NCBI RefSeq assembly: GCF_007923265.1
Contig: NZ_VOJA01000003.1
Span: 372,001-436,000 of the forward strand
Direction: 5' to 3'
DNA: 64,000 nt
DNA from: Francisella salimarina
Lineage (GTDB): Bacteria; Pseudomonadota; Gammaproteobacteria; Francisellales; Francisellaceae
In this document: positions 18,785-27,063 of the stretch, in pieces
Numbering within the stretch: position 1 is the first letter of the stretch
Layout of the letters: every line of letters starts with the position of its first letter
Translations under genes and position numbers: made by a program
The notes under the pieces: generated by a model
What the model saw: the letters and a program-made list of their open reading frames with translations, nothing else
Database searches by the model: none
Told to the model about the DNA's origin: nothing

Positions 18785-19123
18785 TTAATGAAAACTAGGT
18801 ATTTTAGTTAAATCAAAATCTTCTTCGTATTTGTCCAAGTCTTTTAGATATAAGCATAAATCTTGAAAATCTAAACAACTTTCTACCATCGAAGATTCTT
18901 TGTTATCACTAAAGTCTCTATCCGTCATATGGTTTATTAAATTAATAAATTGTTCCATAATCTCAGTATTGAATATACTAAGCTCTGCTGCTTGAGCTAT
19001 ACTTACTTTTTTCGATTCTGATATTTTCTGGACTAAAGCAGTTATATCACTAAAAATAACTTCTAACATTTTATTATTTTCAAAATTAATGAATGTGTTT
19101 TTGGGATCAATCATTCTAAACAT
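18785..19123 (-). CDS. Hypothetical cytoplasmic protein
   Basis: 112-aa acidic protein without signal peptide or membrane segment. It begins MFRMIDPKNTFINFENNKML, has a helical middle (about 25-70) and a C-terminal stretch rich in Asp/Leu (CLYLKDLDKYEEDFDLTK). I recognise no family or catalytic motif. The ATG at 19123 lacks an obvious ribosome site. It is divergent from rpsU, 238 bp away, and upstream of the csp gene in the same direction (201 bp). Codon composition matches its neighbours, so it is probably a genuine gene restricted to Francisella. Confidence 0.65.
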   Translation of the reverse strand: MFRMIDPKNTFINFENNKMLEVIFSDITALVQKISESKKVSIAQAAELSIFNTEIMEQFINLINHMTDRDFSDNKESSMVESCLDFQDLCLYLKDLDKYEEDFDLTKIPSFH

Positions 19124-19315
19124 ATATTATTAAATAGATGCCTATTATACTCTTAAATGAGAACATAATCTTAGTTATATTTATATATGTCTCCATAATA
19201 TGTATCTTTAGTGGATACTTTGTATTAACATTGATAGTGTATAAATAAAATAAAGCCTCTAAATCTTCTTTAGATACTTCATTGCTATTTTGCTAATAAT
19301 AATTTTTAACCCTAA

Positions 19316-19334
19316 AAGAACTTTAATAGTTCTT
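19316..19334 (+). promoter_or_regulatory. Hairpin in the rpsU 5' leader
   Basis: AAGAACT (19316-19322) and AGTTCTT (19328-19334) form a perfect 7-bp stem with a 5-base loop, ending about 17 bases before the ribosome site GAGAGGA of rpsU. It has no T-run after it, so it is not a typical terminator. It may be a regulatory or stabilising element of the rpsU message; this is inference from structure and position only. Confidence 0.35.
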
Positions 19335-19361
19335 AATATTCTAAAATTAAGAGAGGATAAT

Positions 19362-19562
19362 ATGCCAAGAATAATAGTCGATCCCAGAAAACCTTTTGAT
19401 ATTAGTCTAAGAAACTTCAAAAGAGCTTGTGAAAAAGCAGGTATTAAACAAGAGCTTAGAGAAAGACAGCATTACGTAAAACCAACCCAGAAGAGAAAAA
19501 TGGCTAAAAAAGCAGCTATAAGTAGAGCTAAAAAAGAAGCAAGAAGGTCTTATTCTTATTAA
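19362..19562 (+). CDS. rpsU: Small ribosomal subunit protein bS21
   Basis: bS21 of the 30S subunit, near the anti-Shine-Dalgarno end of 16S rRNA. Starts [20 protein letters not shown] at the ATG at 19362, with GAGAGGA 5 bases upstream; the open frame back to 19290 is not conserved in bS21. The conserved [24 protein letters not shown], and basic tail [10 protein letters not shown] are present; 66 aa. It stands alone, not in the rpsU-dnaG-rpoD operon of many proteobacteria. Francisella species are known to carry three rpsU copies, so this is one of the paralogues; which one cannot be told here. A terminator follows at 19567. Confidence 0.93.
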   Translation: MPRIIVDPRKPFDISLRNFKRACEKAGIKQELRERQHYVKPTQKRKMAKKAAISRAKKEARRSYSY

Positions 19563-19566
19563 TCCT

Positions 19567-19587
19567 AAGACTGTTGGTCTTTTTTTT
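19567..19587 (+). terminator. Rho-independent terminator after rpsU
   Basis: AAGAC (19567-19571), a 5-base loop, then GTCTT (19577-19581) running into an unbroken T-tract to 19587. It starts 5 bp after the rpsU stop. The stem is short and AT-rich but the T-tract is strong. Confidence 0.6.
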
Positions 19588-19696
19588 ACTATCAACTTTA
19601 AGAAAGCTTAATAAAAAGTTTAGAAGTGTAGTTTGGTAGGGCAGTATAATAGTTTTACTTGTATTAGATAAAAAATACTTTACAAATTTTAGACAT

Positions 19697-19725
19697 AAAA
19701 AAAGCCCACATTGCTGTGAGCTTTT
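19697..19725 (-). terminator. Rho-independent terminator after tRNA-Ser
   Basis: On the minus strand the sequence reads AAAGCTCAC, a 6-base loop, GTGGGCTTT, then a T-run: a 9-bp stem with one G.T pair at 19724-19701. It begins 5-6 bases after the encoded CCA of the tRNA gene, so the tRNA is transcribed alone. Confidence 0.8.
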
Positions 19726-19729
19726 AATA

Positions 19730-19817
19730 TGGCGGAGAAAGAGGGATTCGAACCCCCGGACCTGTTACAGTCAACGGTTTTCAAGACCGCCGCTTTCGAC
19801 CACTCAGCCATTTCTCC
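19730..19817 (-). tRNA. tRNA-Ser (anticodon TGA), CCA encoded
   Basis: 88 bases on the minus strand. The acceptor stem GGAGAAA (19817-19811) pairs with TTTCTCC, followed by discriminator G and an encoded CCA. The D arm GGCTGAGTGGTCGAAAGC, the anticodon arm with loop CTTGAAA (anticodon TGA), a long class II variable arm (GACTGTAACAGGTC region) and the T arm GGGGGTTCGAATCCCTC are all clear. The long variable arm and the TGA anticodon identify serine. It has its own promoter and terminator. The rest of the interval between rpsU and the HXXEE gene (19588-19964) shows nothing else. Confidence 0.97.
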
Positions 19818-19832
19818 GAACTGATGGAGTAT

Positions 19833-19860
19833 ATTATACAATTATTTGTCTGCATTGCAA
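19833..19860 (-). promoter_or_regulatory. Sigma-70 promoter of tRNA-Ser
   Basis: On the minus strand TTGCAA (19860-19855), a 16-bp spacer, and a perfect TATAAT (19838-19833) sit 15 bp before the 5' end of the tRNA. Confidence 0.65.
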
Positions 19861-19964
19861 GGCGATTTTTGACAAAAATACCAAGATATTTGAAGATTTA
19901 TATAGTAACTTTTATAAAAGATAATATATTATCGATAATATAGCTTATATTTAAAGGTTGAGTG

Positions 19965-20531
19965 ATGATAAATTTTTTAGCAAAAAATCAAAATTGGGCA
20001 AAAATAGCTCCATGGGCTGGTATATTCTTTACAATATTACTATTTGCTAATTTTTCTGTATATGATCCACATTTTTGGGGATTAATTAATATTCCTATGT
20101 ATTTGTTCCACCAGACAGAGGAGCACTATGTACCAGGTGGCTTTAAAGATTTTATGAATCGTACAGTTATGGCATTGCCACAAGGTCAAGAAAAACTTAC
20201 AGACATTAAGATATTTTGGATAAATATACTTATGGTGTGGTTAGCATTTGCAGTTTTTGGAACTTTGAGCTTTATCAATCTTGGTTTTGGATTGTTGATT
20301 ATAATTTTTAGTATTATAAATTGCTTAACACACATTGCAGAAGGGGTTAAGCGTAAAAGCTGGAATCCTGGATTAGTTATGGCTAGCCTACAGTTTATCA
20401 TATCTATATTTGCAGCTTATTATGTAACAGTACATGGTTTGGATAATCCTGTAGCTTGGTGGGTAGGGACAATAATTTTTTCAATCTTTGCGCATATCTT
20501 ATTATTTAAACTTGTAATGACTAAAGATTAG
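19965..20531 (+). CDS. HXXEE-domain membrane protein
   Basis: 188-aa integral membrane protein of the HXXEE family, named for the motif seen here as FHQTEEHYVPGGF (near residue 48). About five hydrophobic segments are present, including 15-33, 85-102, 105-125, 137-155 and 163-182. The later CLTHIAEGVKRKSWNPG carries a second conserved His/Glu pair. The function of the family is unknown; the conserved acidic and His residues could bind a metal. I choose ATG 19965, with AAAGG 8 bases upstream, over the GTG at 19962. It stands alone. Confidence 0.8.
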   Translation: MINFLAKNQNWAKIAPWAGIFFTILLFANFSVYDPHFWGLINIPMYLFHQTEEHYVPGGFKDFMNRTVMALPQGQEKLTDIKIFWINILMVWLAFAVFGTLSFINLGFGLLIIIFSIINCLTHIAEGVKRKSWNPGLVMASLQFIISIFAAYYVTVHGLDNPVAWWVGTIIFSIFAHILLFKLVMTKD

Positions 20532-20627
20532 TCATAAATCTATATTTATAAATAGACATTTCTGATACATCATATTATTATCTTGCTTAAAATTTGTTTA
20601 GCTAAATCTAATAAAAGAGGCTCAAAA

Positions 20628-21767
20628 ATGTCAGATACTAGATATCAAATTACCAAAAAAGTTACTCTAGTGGGGATGTTTGTTAATGCATTGCTTGCTA
20701 TTTCAAAAACATTTATTGGAATTATAGGACGCTCACCAGCATTGTTTGCTGATGGCATACACTCATTTTCAGATCTTTTGAGTGATGCTATGGTTTTATT
20801 TGCTGCTAAGTATGCTAATAAAGGCGAAGATCACAACCATCCTTATGGACATGAAAGATTAGAGACTCTAGCGACATTAGTGCTTTCTGGTTTACTTATA
20901 TCTATAGGTTTTTTGATTGTATATCATTCGTTAGCTACATTGATACTAGGTGAATATGAAACTCCAGATAGATTTACTGTGTATGCAGCAGTTTTTTCTA
21001 TATTTGGCAATGAATTTATCTATCAGTATACTATGCGAGCTGCAAATAAAATTGATTCTGATATGTTAAGGGCCAATGCTTGGCATAGCCGTTCGGATAT
21101 GTGGTCTTCAGTAGTTGTTTTAGTTGGCTTGTTTGGTGCTTTTTTAGGTTTCCCATGGATGGATGCAGTTGCTGCCCTAGCAGTCTGCTATATGATCGTT
21201 AAGATGGGTGTCAAGTGGGGTTACTCTGCTGTTGCTGAGCTTATTGATGAAGGTGTTGATGCTGAGACACGTAAAAGCATCAAAGAAATAATTACTAATT
21301 CCGAAGGGGTACATGATTTTCATTTCCTAAGAACTAGAAAAATGGCTGGTAAAATTGTATTAGATGTACATATTTTAGTTGATAAGTTTAGTACAGCTTC
21401 TGAAGGTCACTATATAGCAGAGATTGTTAAGAGTAATATTTATCATAATATCGAAAATATCAAGGATATTACAGTGCATGTGGATGTTACAAATCATGAA
21501 GATGGTGTAATTAAGCTTGAGAACTTTGAGCCTTCTCGTTTGGAGATACTATCTGAGATAAAAGCTATTTTTGATGAAAATAATATTCCAGAAAGTAATA
21601 TTTTAGATAAAAAGATGTCTATATATTATTTTGAAAATGAAATTTTAGTAGATCTATATGTCAAAAGATCAAATGATCTAAAAAGACTATCTAAAATATT
21701 GAGCAACTTCTCTGTAAACGGTTATAATATTAATGTAAGCTTGTACTGTAATTTAGCTGATAGCTAA
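20628..21767 (+). CDS. Cation diffusion facilitator family metal exporter
   Basis: CDF-type metal/proton antiporter of the inner membrane. The metal-site motifs HSFSDLLSDAM (about residue 47) and WHSRSDMWSS (about 152) carry the expected Asp/His residues; six transmembrane helices can be placed. EDHNHPYGHERLETLATL between helices 2 and 3 is typical. The cytoplasmic dimerisation domain follows (RKMAGKIVLDVHILVD). The protein is 379 aa, about 80 longer than FieF; the additional C-terminal segment (from about residue 295) looks like a second small alpha/beta domain. Start at ATG 20628 with AGAGG upstream. galU begins 15 bp later, so the two may be co-transcribed. Metal specificity (Fe, Zn, Mn) is undetermined. 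Confidence 0.9.
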   Translation: MSDTRYQITKKVTLVGMFVNALLAISKTFIGIIGRSPALFADGIHSFSDLLSDAMVLFAAKYANKGEDHNHPYGHERLETLATLVLSGLLISIGFLIVYHSLATLILGEYETPDRFTVYAAVFSIFGNEFIYQYTMRAANKIDSDMLRANAWHSRSDMWSSVVVLVGLFGAFLGFPWMDAVAALAVCYMIVKMGVKWGYSAVAELIDEGVDAETRKSIKEIITNSEGVHDFHFLRTRKMAGKIVLDVHILVDKFSTASEGHYIAEIVKSNIYHNIENIKDITVHVDVTNHEDGVIKLENFEPSRLEILSEIKAIFDENNIPESNILDKKMSIYYFENEILVDLYVKRSNDLKRLSKILSNFSVNGYNINVSLYCNLADS

Positions 21768-21782
21768 TACTAAGGAGATTAA

Positions 21783-22646
21783 ATGAAAATCAAAAAAGCG
21801 GTTTTTCCTGTTGCCGGTTGGGGAACTAGATTTTTACCAGCAACTAAATCATGTCCTAAAGAAATGCTAACTGTTGTCGATAAACCATTGATCCAATACG
21901 CAGTTGAAGAAGCCATTGAAGCTGGCTGTAAGGAGATAATTTTTGTTACAAGCTCAAATAAAAAGTCTCTTGAGGATCATTTTGATAGAAACTTTGAGCT
22001 AGAATATTCATTAGAGAAAAAACAAAAATATGAGCTACTAGATTTAGTCAAAAATATAATCCCTAAAGATGTGAGCTTTTTCTTCGTTCGTCAGCCCGAA
22101 GCTCTAGGGCTAGGTCATGCTGTGCTATGTGCTAAACCTCTTGTGGGTATCGAAGACTTTGCTGTAATACTGCCTGATGATCTAGTATATAATCATGATT
22201 GTGGCACTGGTACCCTTAAACAAATGGTCAAAGCTGTAGAAGGTACTGATATTAGAGGTTGTATAGCTACTCAACAAGTTAAAAGAGATGAAACTAGCTC
22301 TTATGGTATTGTAGCTAAAGATAGTGAAAACCTTATAAAAGCAATAGTTGAAAAACCAGCTCCAGAAAAAGCACCATCAACAAATGCTGTAGTTGGAAGA
22401 TATTTGCTACCAAATAAAATTTTCAGATGTTTAGAATCAACTTCAGAAGGTGCAGGTGGTGAAATTCAACTAACAGATGCAATAGCTAAACTTCTTGATC
22501 AAGAAGAAAAAATTCTATCTTATGAGTTTAAAGGCACTCGTTATGATTGTGGTAGTAAATTAGGCTTTTTGATTGCTAATTATGAAATAGCTCTTCAGCA
22601 TAAAGAATTGGGTGATAAATTTAAAGAGTATCTTCAAAATAGATAA
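21783..22646 (+). CDS. galU: UTP-glucose-1-phosphate uridylyltransferase
   Basis: Makes UDP-glucose from UTP and glucose-1-phosphate, feeding surface polysaccharide synthesis and the Leloir pathway. The nucleotide-binding signature AVFPVAGWGTRFLPATK opens the protein, followed by PKEMLTVVDKPLIQYAVEEA, and FAVILPDDLVYN with the catalytic Asp, and the sugar-binding VEKPAPEKAPS and GRYLL. 287 aa is the usual length. AAGGAG precedes the ATG. Functionally it connects with galT/galK at 43-45 kb, since GalT uses UDP-glucose. Confidence 0.97.
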   Translation: MKIKKAVFPVAGWGTRFLPATKSCPKEMLTVVDKPLIQYAVEEAIEAGCKEIIFVTSSNKKSLEDHFDRNFELEYSLEKKQKYELLDLVKNIIPKDVSFFFVRQPEALGLGHAVLCAKPLVGIEDFAVILPDDLVYNHDCGTGTLKQMVKAVEGTDIRGCIATQQVKRDETSSYGIVAKDSENLIKAIVEKPAPEKAPSTNAVVGRYLLPNKIFRCLESTSEGAGGEIQLTDAIAKLLDQEEKILSYEFKGTRYDCGSKLGFLIANYEIALQHKELGDKFKEYLQNR

Positions 22647-22757
22647 ATCTTTATCAATATTTAATAATTCTTATTAAATATTGATAGTGCAAATATAGTC
22701 AAAAATTCAGCTAAATATGCTAATATAAATTTTAATCGTGTTTTTAAAGTTAATAAT

Positions 22758-24701
22758 ATGCCGTACTCAAGTTTTCAAGTTTCAGAAGACTTCATAGCCC
22801 AGGCTAATGTCAATGCTGAGCAATATGAAGTTATGTATAAAGAATCAATAGAAAATCCAGAAGCATTTTGGTCAAAGCAAGCCCATCATATTAGCTGGCA
22901 TAAACCATTTGATAAAGCTTATGCAAGTAGTTTTGATCCAGTTGATATTCAGTGGTTCAAAGGTGGTGAGCTAAATGTTTGTTATAATTGTGTTGACAGG
23001 CACTTAGTAGACAAAGCAAATAAGATTGCATTTGTTTGGCAAGCTGATGATCCATATCATACTAAAAATATTACATATAGAGACTTGTATCATAGAGTAT
23101 GTGAAATGGCTAATATACTTGAAGCTAATGGTGTCAAAAAAGGTGATGTTGTAACCATCTATATGCCAATGATACCAGAGGCAATATATGCGATGTTAGC
23201 TTGTGCACGTATAGGAGCTATGCATTCAGTTGTATTTGGAGGTTTCTCAGCAGAAGCACTTAAGCAGAGAGTCATAAATGCAGATAGTAAGTTTATAATT
23301 ACAGCAGATGAAAGTATTAGATCAGGTAAGAGAATACCTCTTAAAAAAAGTGTAGATAGAGCAATCTCTGGTTTAGACTTTGTTAGAAATGTCCTAGTTG
23401 TGAGTAGGACTAAGACAAAGGATATGGTTTGGAACGATATAGATCTTTGTTATGATAAAGAGTGTGCTAAAGTTTCTGATGAACATAAAATAGAATTCTT
23501 TGATGCAGAGATGCCTTTGTTTATGCTGTATACTTCAGGATCAACAGGTACTCCGAAAGGTCTTGTCCATACTTCAGGAGGGTATCTTGTCTATGCAAGC
23601 ATGACTCATAAGTTGGCTTTTGATTTGAAGGAAGATGATGTCTACTGGTGTACAGCTGATATTGGTTGGATTACTGGGCATAGTTATGCTGTTTATGGTC
23701 CGCTTGCTAATGGTTGTACTTCCTTAATCTTTGAAGGCGTTCCAACATACCCAGATGCTTCTAGAATGTGGAAAGAAGTTGATAGACATAATGTGAAATC
23801 GCTATATACAGCACCAACTTTGATTAGATTATTAATCAAAGCTGGAGATCAGTATCTTAGAGATTCAGATAGAACTTCATTGAGGGTATTAGGATCTGTA
23901 GGAGAGCCTATTAATCCAGAAGCATGGAACTGGTTTGTAGAAAAGGGTGCTAATAATCAAGCACCTCTTGTTGATACTTGGTGGCAAACTGAGACTGGTG
24001 GACACATGATCCTACCATTACCGGGAGCACACAAGTTGAAGCCAGGATCTGCATCTAAGCCTTTCTTTGGTGTTGATGTGGCTTTATTAGATACAGATGG
24101 TAAAGAGATCGAAGGAGTTGGCAAAGGAGCTTTGTGTATTAGAGCTGCGACTCCTGGTATGGCTAGAACTATTTATGGTGATCATGATAGATATATTCAA
24201 ACATACTTTAGTAGTTTCAAAGGTTTTTATTTCTCAGGAGATGCTGCTAGAAGGGATGAGGATGGCTATATCTGGATAGAAGGTCGTATGGATGATGTTA
24301 TTAACGTATCAGGCCATAGAATGGCAACTGCTGAAATAGAAGCTGTATTGAATACTCACTCTAGTGTTGCAGAATCTGCTGTAGTTGGTATGCCTCATGA
24401 TATCAAAGGTGAAGCAATTTATGTCTATTGCATACTAAAAGATGGTCATGATGGTAAGGGTGCTGGAGATGAATATCTTGATAGCATCAGAAAAACATTG
24501 GTATCTTATATTAGACAAGAGATTGGTCCAGTAGCAAGTCCAGATGTGATTCAGTTTACTCCAGATTTACCAAAAACTCGTTCTGGTAAAATTATGAGAA
24601 GAATTTTGAGAAAAATAGCTGCAAATGATTTTGATAATTTAGGTGACACATCTACACTTTTAGATCCGAGTATAGTAGAGTATCTGATAAAAAATAGATA
24701 A
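22758..24701 (+). CDS. acs: Acetyl-CoA synthetase
   Basis: AMP-forming acetate:CoA ligase (ANL superfamily), activating acetate to acetyl-CoA. N-terminal ACS-specific region (NCVDRHL), phosphate-binding loop YTSGSTGTPKGLVHT (near residue 258), WWQTETGGHMI, and the hinge/C-terminal GYIWIEGRMDDVINVSGHR are all intact. The C-terminal catalytic lysine motif PKTRSGKIMRR is present; in other bacteria this lysine is acetylated to switch the enzyme off. 647 aa is standard. The EamA permease gene follows after 10 bp. Confidence 0.97.
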   Translation: MPYSSFQVSEDFIAQANVNAEQYEVMYKESIENPEAFWSKQAHHISWHKPFDKAYASSFDPVDIQWFKGGELNVCYNCVDRHLVDKANKIAFVWQADDPYHTKNITYRDLYHRVCEMANILEANGVKKGDVVTIYMPMIPEAIYAMLACARIGAMHSVVFGGFSAEALKQRVINADSKFIITADESIRSGKRIPLKKSVDRAISGLDFVRNVLVVSRTKTKDMVWNDIDLCYDKECAKVSDEHKIEFFDAEMPLFMLYTSGSTGTPKGLVHTSGGYLVYASMTHKLAFDLKEDDVYWCTADIGWITGHSYAVYGPLANGCTSLIFEGVPTYPDASRMWKEVDRHNVKSLYTAPTLIRLLIKAGDQYLRDSDRTSLRVLGSVGEPINPEAWNWFVEKGANNQAPLVDTWWQTETGGHMILPLPGAHKLKPGSASKPFFGVDVALLDTDGKEIEGVGKGALCIRAATPGMARTIYGDHDRYIQTYFSSFKGFYFSGDAARRDEDGYIWIEGRMDDVINVSGHRMATAEIEAVLNTHSSVAESAVVGMPHDIKGEAIYVYCILKDGHDGKGAGDEYLDSIRKTLVSYIRQEIGPVASPDVIQFTPDLPKTRSGKIMRRILRKIAANDFDNLGDTSTLLDPSIVEYLIKNR

Positions 24702-24711
24702 CCTAAAACTC

Positions 24712-25623
24712 ATGAGCTCTTCTTTATTTCAAGGGTATATCAAAATATTCTTAGCCTTAGTTTTCTGGGCTAGCTTATATCATATAGCACCCATTCCATT
24801 AGAGTATGTCGATATATATATGGTTGGTCTTATTCGTTACATTATGGCGTCTTTGATTTTTCTTGTAGTGCATTATATTTTCACCAAAACATTATTTCCA
24901 CGCTTAAATCTTAGACAATGGCTTTATGTTATAGCTGTGGGGTTCTTTGGAGTGTTCTTGTATAACATAACATTCTTATGGGCTGAGAAACTTATATCAG
25001 GAAATATTGTTGCAATTATATATGCTTTTAGTCCATGTTTAATAACTATACTGTCAAGCTATATGTTCAATATGAGAGTTAATCAACAAGCAAAAATAGG
25101 TATCTTAGTTGCTTTGTTAGGTACAATTGGTGTTGTTATGTTTTCTAGTGGTGCCTCACAATGTTCAACTAGCGTAAATATGAATCTTGGAGAAGTATTA
25201 AGTATATTAGCAGTTGTTTGTTTCTCAGCTTATGCAATATTCGGTAAATGTTGTGTAAGAGAAGGTGTTGATATGATTACAATCAATACTTATGGAGCTA
25301 TAGTTGGTATGATAATGTTTGCTGTTGTAAGTTTATTTAAATCTGATTTTTCAGAACTTGCTAATACAGATATTAAGTTCTGGGGAAGTATGTTATACAT
25401 AGCTGCATTTGCAACGGTATTAGCCTATTTATGGTACTTAAGAGCTCTTGAAGAAATAGGAGTTTATAAAACAGCAGTTTTTCAAAATACTATGCCATTT
25501 TTAGTTATTTTGATTGGTTTTGTTTTATACGGAGAAACAATTTCGATCTTATCACTACTTTTTGGAGGAGTAGTGTTCTTGGGTGTATATATGACAAATG
25601 TTGCAGTTAGTAAAAGAGCTTAG
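24712..25623 (+). CDS. EamA/DMT-family permease
   Basis: 303-aa inner-membrane protein with ten hydrophobic segments in two EamA repeats (about residues 8-140 and 155-298), the drug/metabolite transporter layout. Recognisable pieces are FGVFLYNITFLWAEKLISGN in repeat one and TVLAYLWYLRALEEIGVYK in repeat two. The family includes exporters and importers of amino acids and other metabolites; several Francisella DMT members are linked to nutrient uptake or siderophore export, but nothing in the sequence points to the substrate. It starts 10 bp after acs, so co-transcription is likely. It ends 1 bp before the stop of the convergent lipoprotein gene. Confidence 0.88.
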   Translation: MSSSLFQGYIKIFLALVFWASLYHIAPIPLEYVDIYMVGLIRYIMASLIFLVVHYIFTKTLFPRLNLRQWLYVIAVGFFGVFLYNITFLWAEKLISGNIVAIIYAFSPCLITILSSYMFNMRVNQQAKIGILVALLGTIGVVMFSSGASQCSTSVNMNLGEVLSILAVVCFSAYAIFGKCCVREGVDMITINTYGAIVGMIMFAVVSLFKSDFSELANTDIKFWGSMLYIAAFATVLAYLWYLRALEEIGVYKTAVFQNTMPFLVILIGFVLYGETISILSLLFGGVVFLGVYMTNVAVSKRA

Positions 25624-25624
25624 G

Positions 25625-25831
25625 TTATAATTTATTCTTAAAATCTGCACCGTAGGGTGAATATTTAAATCCGATACTTTCACGATTATGAACTTCAACA
25701 AGCCTTGAGTGTAGATCAGAGCTAGTAGCTGAATCTCTATGGAATTTACTCCATTGATTGTTTTTGTAGGTATCTTTACAACCAACGAGCATGAAAGCTA
25801 GGCTTATAAAGCCTATGGTTTTTTTTAGCAC
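25625..25831 (-). CDS. Small putative lipoprotein
   Basis: 68 aa from a GTG start at 25831. The N-terminus (LKKTIGFISLAFMLVGCKDT) has a basic start, a hydrophobic core and the lipobox LVGC, so Cys18 would be lipidated. The mature ~50 residues are polar and rich in Lys, Ser and His with no motif I know. No in-frame ATG is available upstream. It converges with the EamA gene 1 bp away. Probably a Francisella-specific envelope lipoprotein. Confidence 0.65.
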   Translation of the reverse strand: MLKKTIGFISLAFMLVGCKDTYKNNQWSKFHRDSATSSDLHSRLVEVHNRESIGFKYSPYGADFKNKL

Positions 25832-26041
25832 AACTGAAAATTCATAGATCAGTTAATAATAAAGTTAATTATATATTATTGGATTAAATTAACGAATAGA
25901 TAAAGATTTTTAAACAGTGATTATTCATGAAAATATAGTTTTACTAATCAATTTTTAATAGGTGCTATTATTTTTTTCTATGTATTTGCTTTATAATAGG
26001 AGTTATTCTCAGTGAGGTTTTTACTTATCTATATTAGTTGT

Positions 26042-26404
26042 ATGAATAATAGAGGTTTTTCTTTAATAGAGTTAATAATTGTTATTGCGATAATTGCTAT
26101 TATAGCTGCAGTAGCAATACCAATGTACTCAAACTATCAAGTTAGAGCAAAACTTTCTGGTGCAGATATCGCGGCACGAAGCTATATTAATGAGATTACT
26201 CATTATACATATGAGGCTGGAAAATTTCCCGATGAGGACTCTGAACTTTGGGGGTGTGTTGAAGTGAATAAAGATAATGTTGTACAAGTGTGTAAAGAAA
26301 GAGTAGATGCTCAGAATGCAAATATTAAAGTCTATGTTGAACCAACTTTAATACCTGATATTACAGATCCGTATTATCAGTATGATTTAGTATTATCTGA
26401 GTAG
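26042..26404 (+). CDS. Type IV pilin-like protein
   Basis: Prepilin with a short leader MNNRG and the methylated-N-terminus signature FSLIELIIVIAIIAIIAAVA (Glu at +5), so PilD should cut after Gly5. The mature protein is only about 115 residues, with two cysteines (WGCVEVN and VQVCKER) that could form a small disulfide loop. I start at ATG 26042 because the 5-residue leader is typical. The only Shine-Dalgarno (GGAG) is before a GTG at 26012; that start would give a 15-residue hydrophobic leader, unusual but not excluded. It heads a two-gene unit with the secreted protein 23 bp downstream. Which Francisella pilin it is remains open. Confidence 0.88.
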   Translation: MNNRGFSLIELIIVIAIIAIIAAVAIPMYSNYQVRAKLSGADIAARSYINEITHYTYEAGKFPDEDSELWGCVEVNKDNVVQVCKERVDAQNANIKVYVEPTLIPDITDPYYQYDLVLSE

Positions 26405-26427
26405 GATATTAACTTAGGAGGTTAGTC

Positions 26428-27048
26428 ATGAAATTTAAGAGAATATTGGTCTTATTAGGAGGTGTTTTTATCAGTGTATATTGCTCAAATGCGATAACTC
26501 TTAAAGTAAGTAAATCTGCAGGAAATTTGTCTAATGGTATGGTTCCTGGTGTAGCTAATGATGGAGATATATCCTCAAATAATAATGAGGATACGCCATC
26601 TTCAAGTGACTCAGCCCCATCTAATCCACCTATGACAGAAACTACAACGACAGGGGGTGTTTGGGGTATTTTATGCTCAAGTCCAAGAGCAGCGACAGGT
26701 TCGATTCTTCCGAATGGTGATAAAGGATGTTTAACTGGAGATAATGGCAATCTTTTATTAGCTTTCAGAGGAGATGGTGGGAGAGTGACCTTAAAGACTA
26801 CACTTAGTGATGGTAATGAGTATGATATAATAAATGAGCCTGATAGTGATTATGTATATGTTCAAAGAAATGGGTCGGAGAGATTAGGGAATCAAACTAA
26901 CCCTGAAGTTGTGTCTATCCTTGAAAGTTTTGTCAGTGAAAAAGGCGACTTTATTTCAGGCGTAGGTCAAGGTTCTACAATGTGTGATAGTTATGCTAAA
27001 GATGAAGACACTGCTGGTTTTTGGAATAAGTTATGTACTGCTCCATAA
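26428..27048 (+). CDS. Secreted Cys-containing protein next to pilin, unknown family
   Basis: 206 aa with a clear Sec signal peptide (MKFKRILVLLGGVFISVYCS and NA, cut after about residue 22). A low-complexity linker rich in Ser, Asn, Pro, Thr, Asp follows (about 30-72), then a C-terminal domain with four cysteines (ILCSSP, GCLTG, TMCDSY, KLCTAP), giving two possible disulfides. Strong ribosome site AGGAGG, 23 bp after the pilin stop. I recognise no family. The order pilin then secreted Cys-rich protein suggests a pilus-associated or pilus-secreted factor, but this is inference from context. Confidence 0.8.
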   Translation: MKFKRILVLLGGVFISVYCSNAITLKVSKSAGNLSNGMVPGVANDGDISSNNNEDTPSSSDSAPSNPPMTETTTTGGVWGILCSSPRAATGSILPNGDKGCLTGDNGNLLLAFRGDGGRVTLKTTLSDGNEYDIINEPDSDYVYVQRNGSERLGNQTNPEVVSILESFVSEKGDFISGVGQGSTMCDSYAKDEDTAGFWNKLCTAP

Positions 27049-27063
27049 AGTTTTAGGAAAACT

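Noticed and set aside
26409-26750. 113-residue open frame antisense to the secreted pilin-partner gene
   Set aside because: Product is Pro/Leu-rich mirror of the plus-strand linker; the plus-strand gene has a signal peptide and strong ribosome site.
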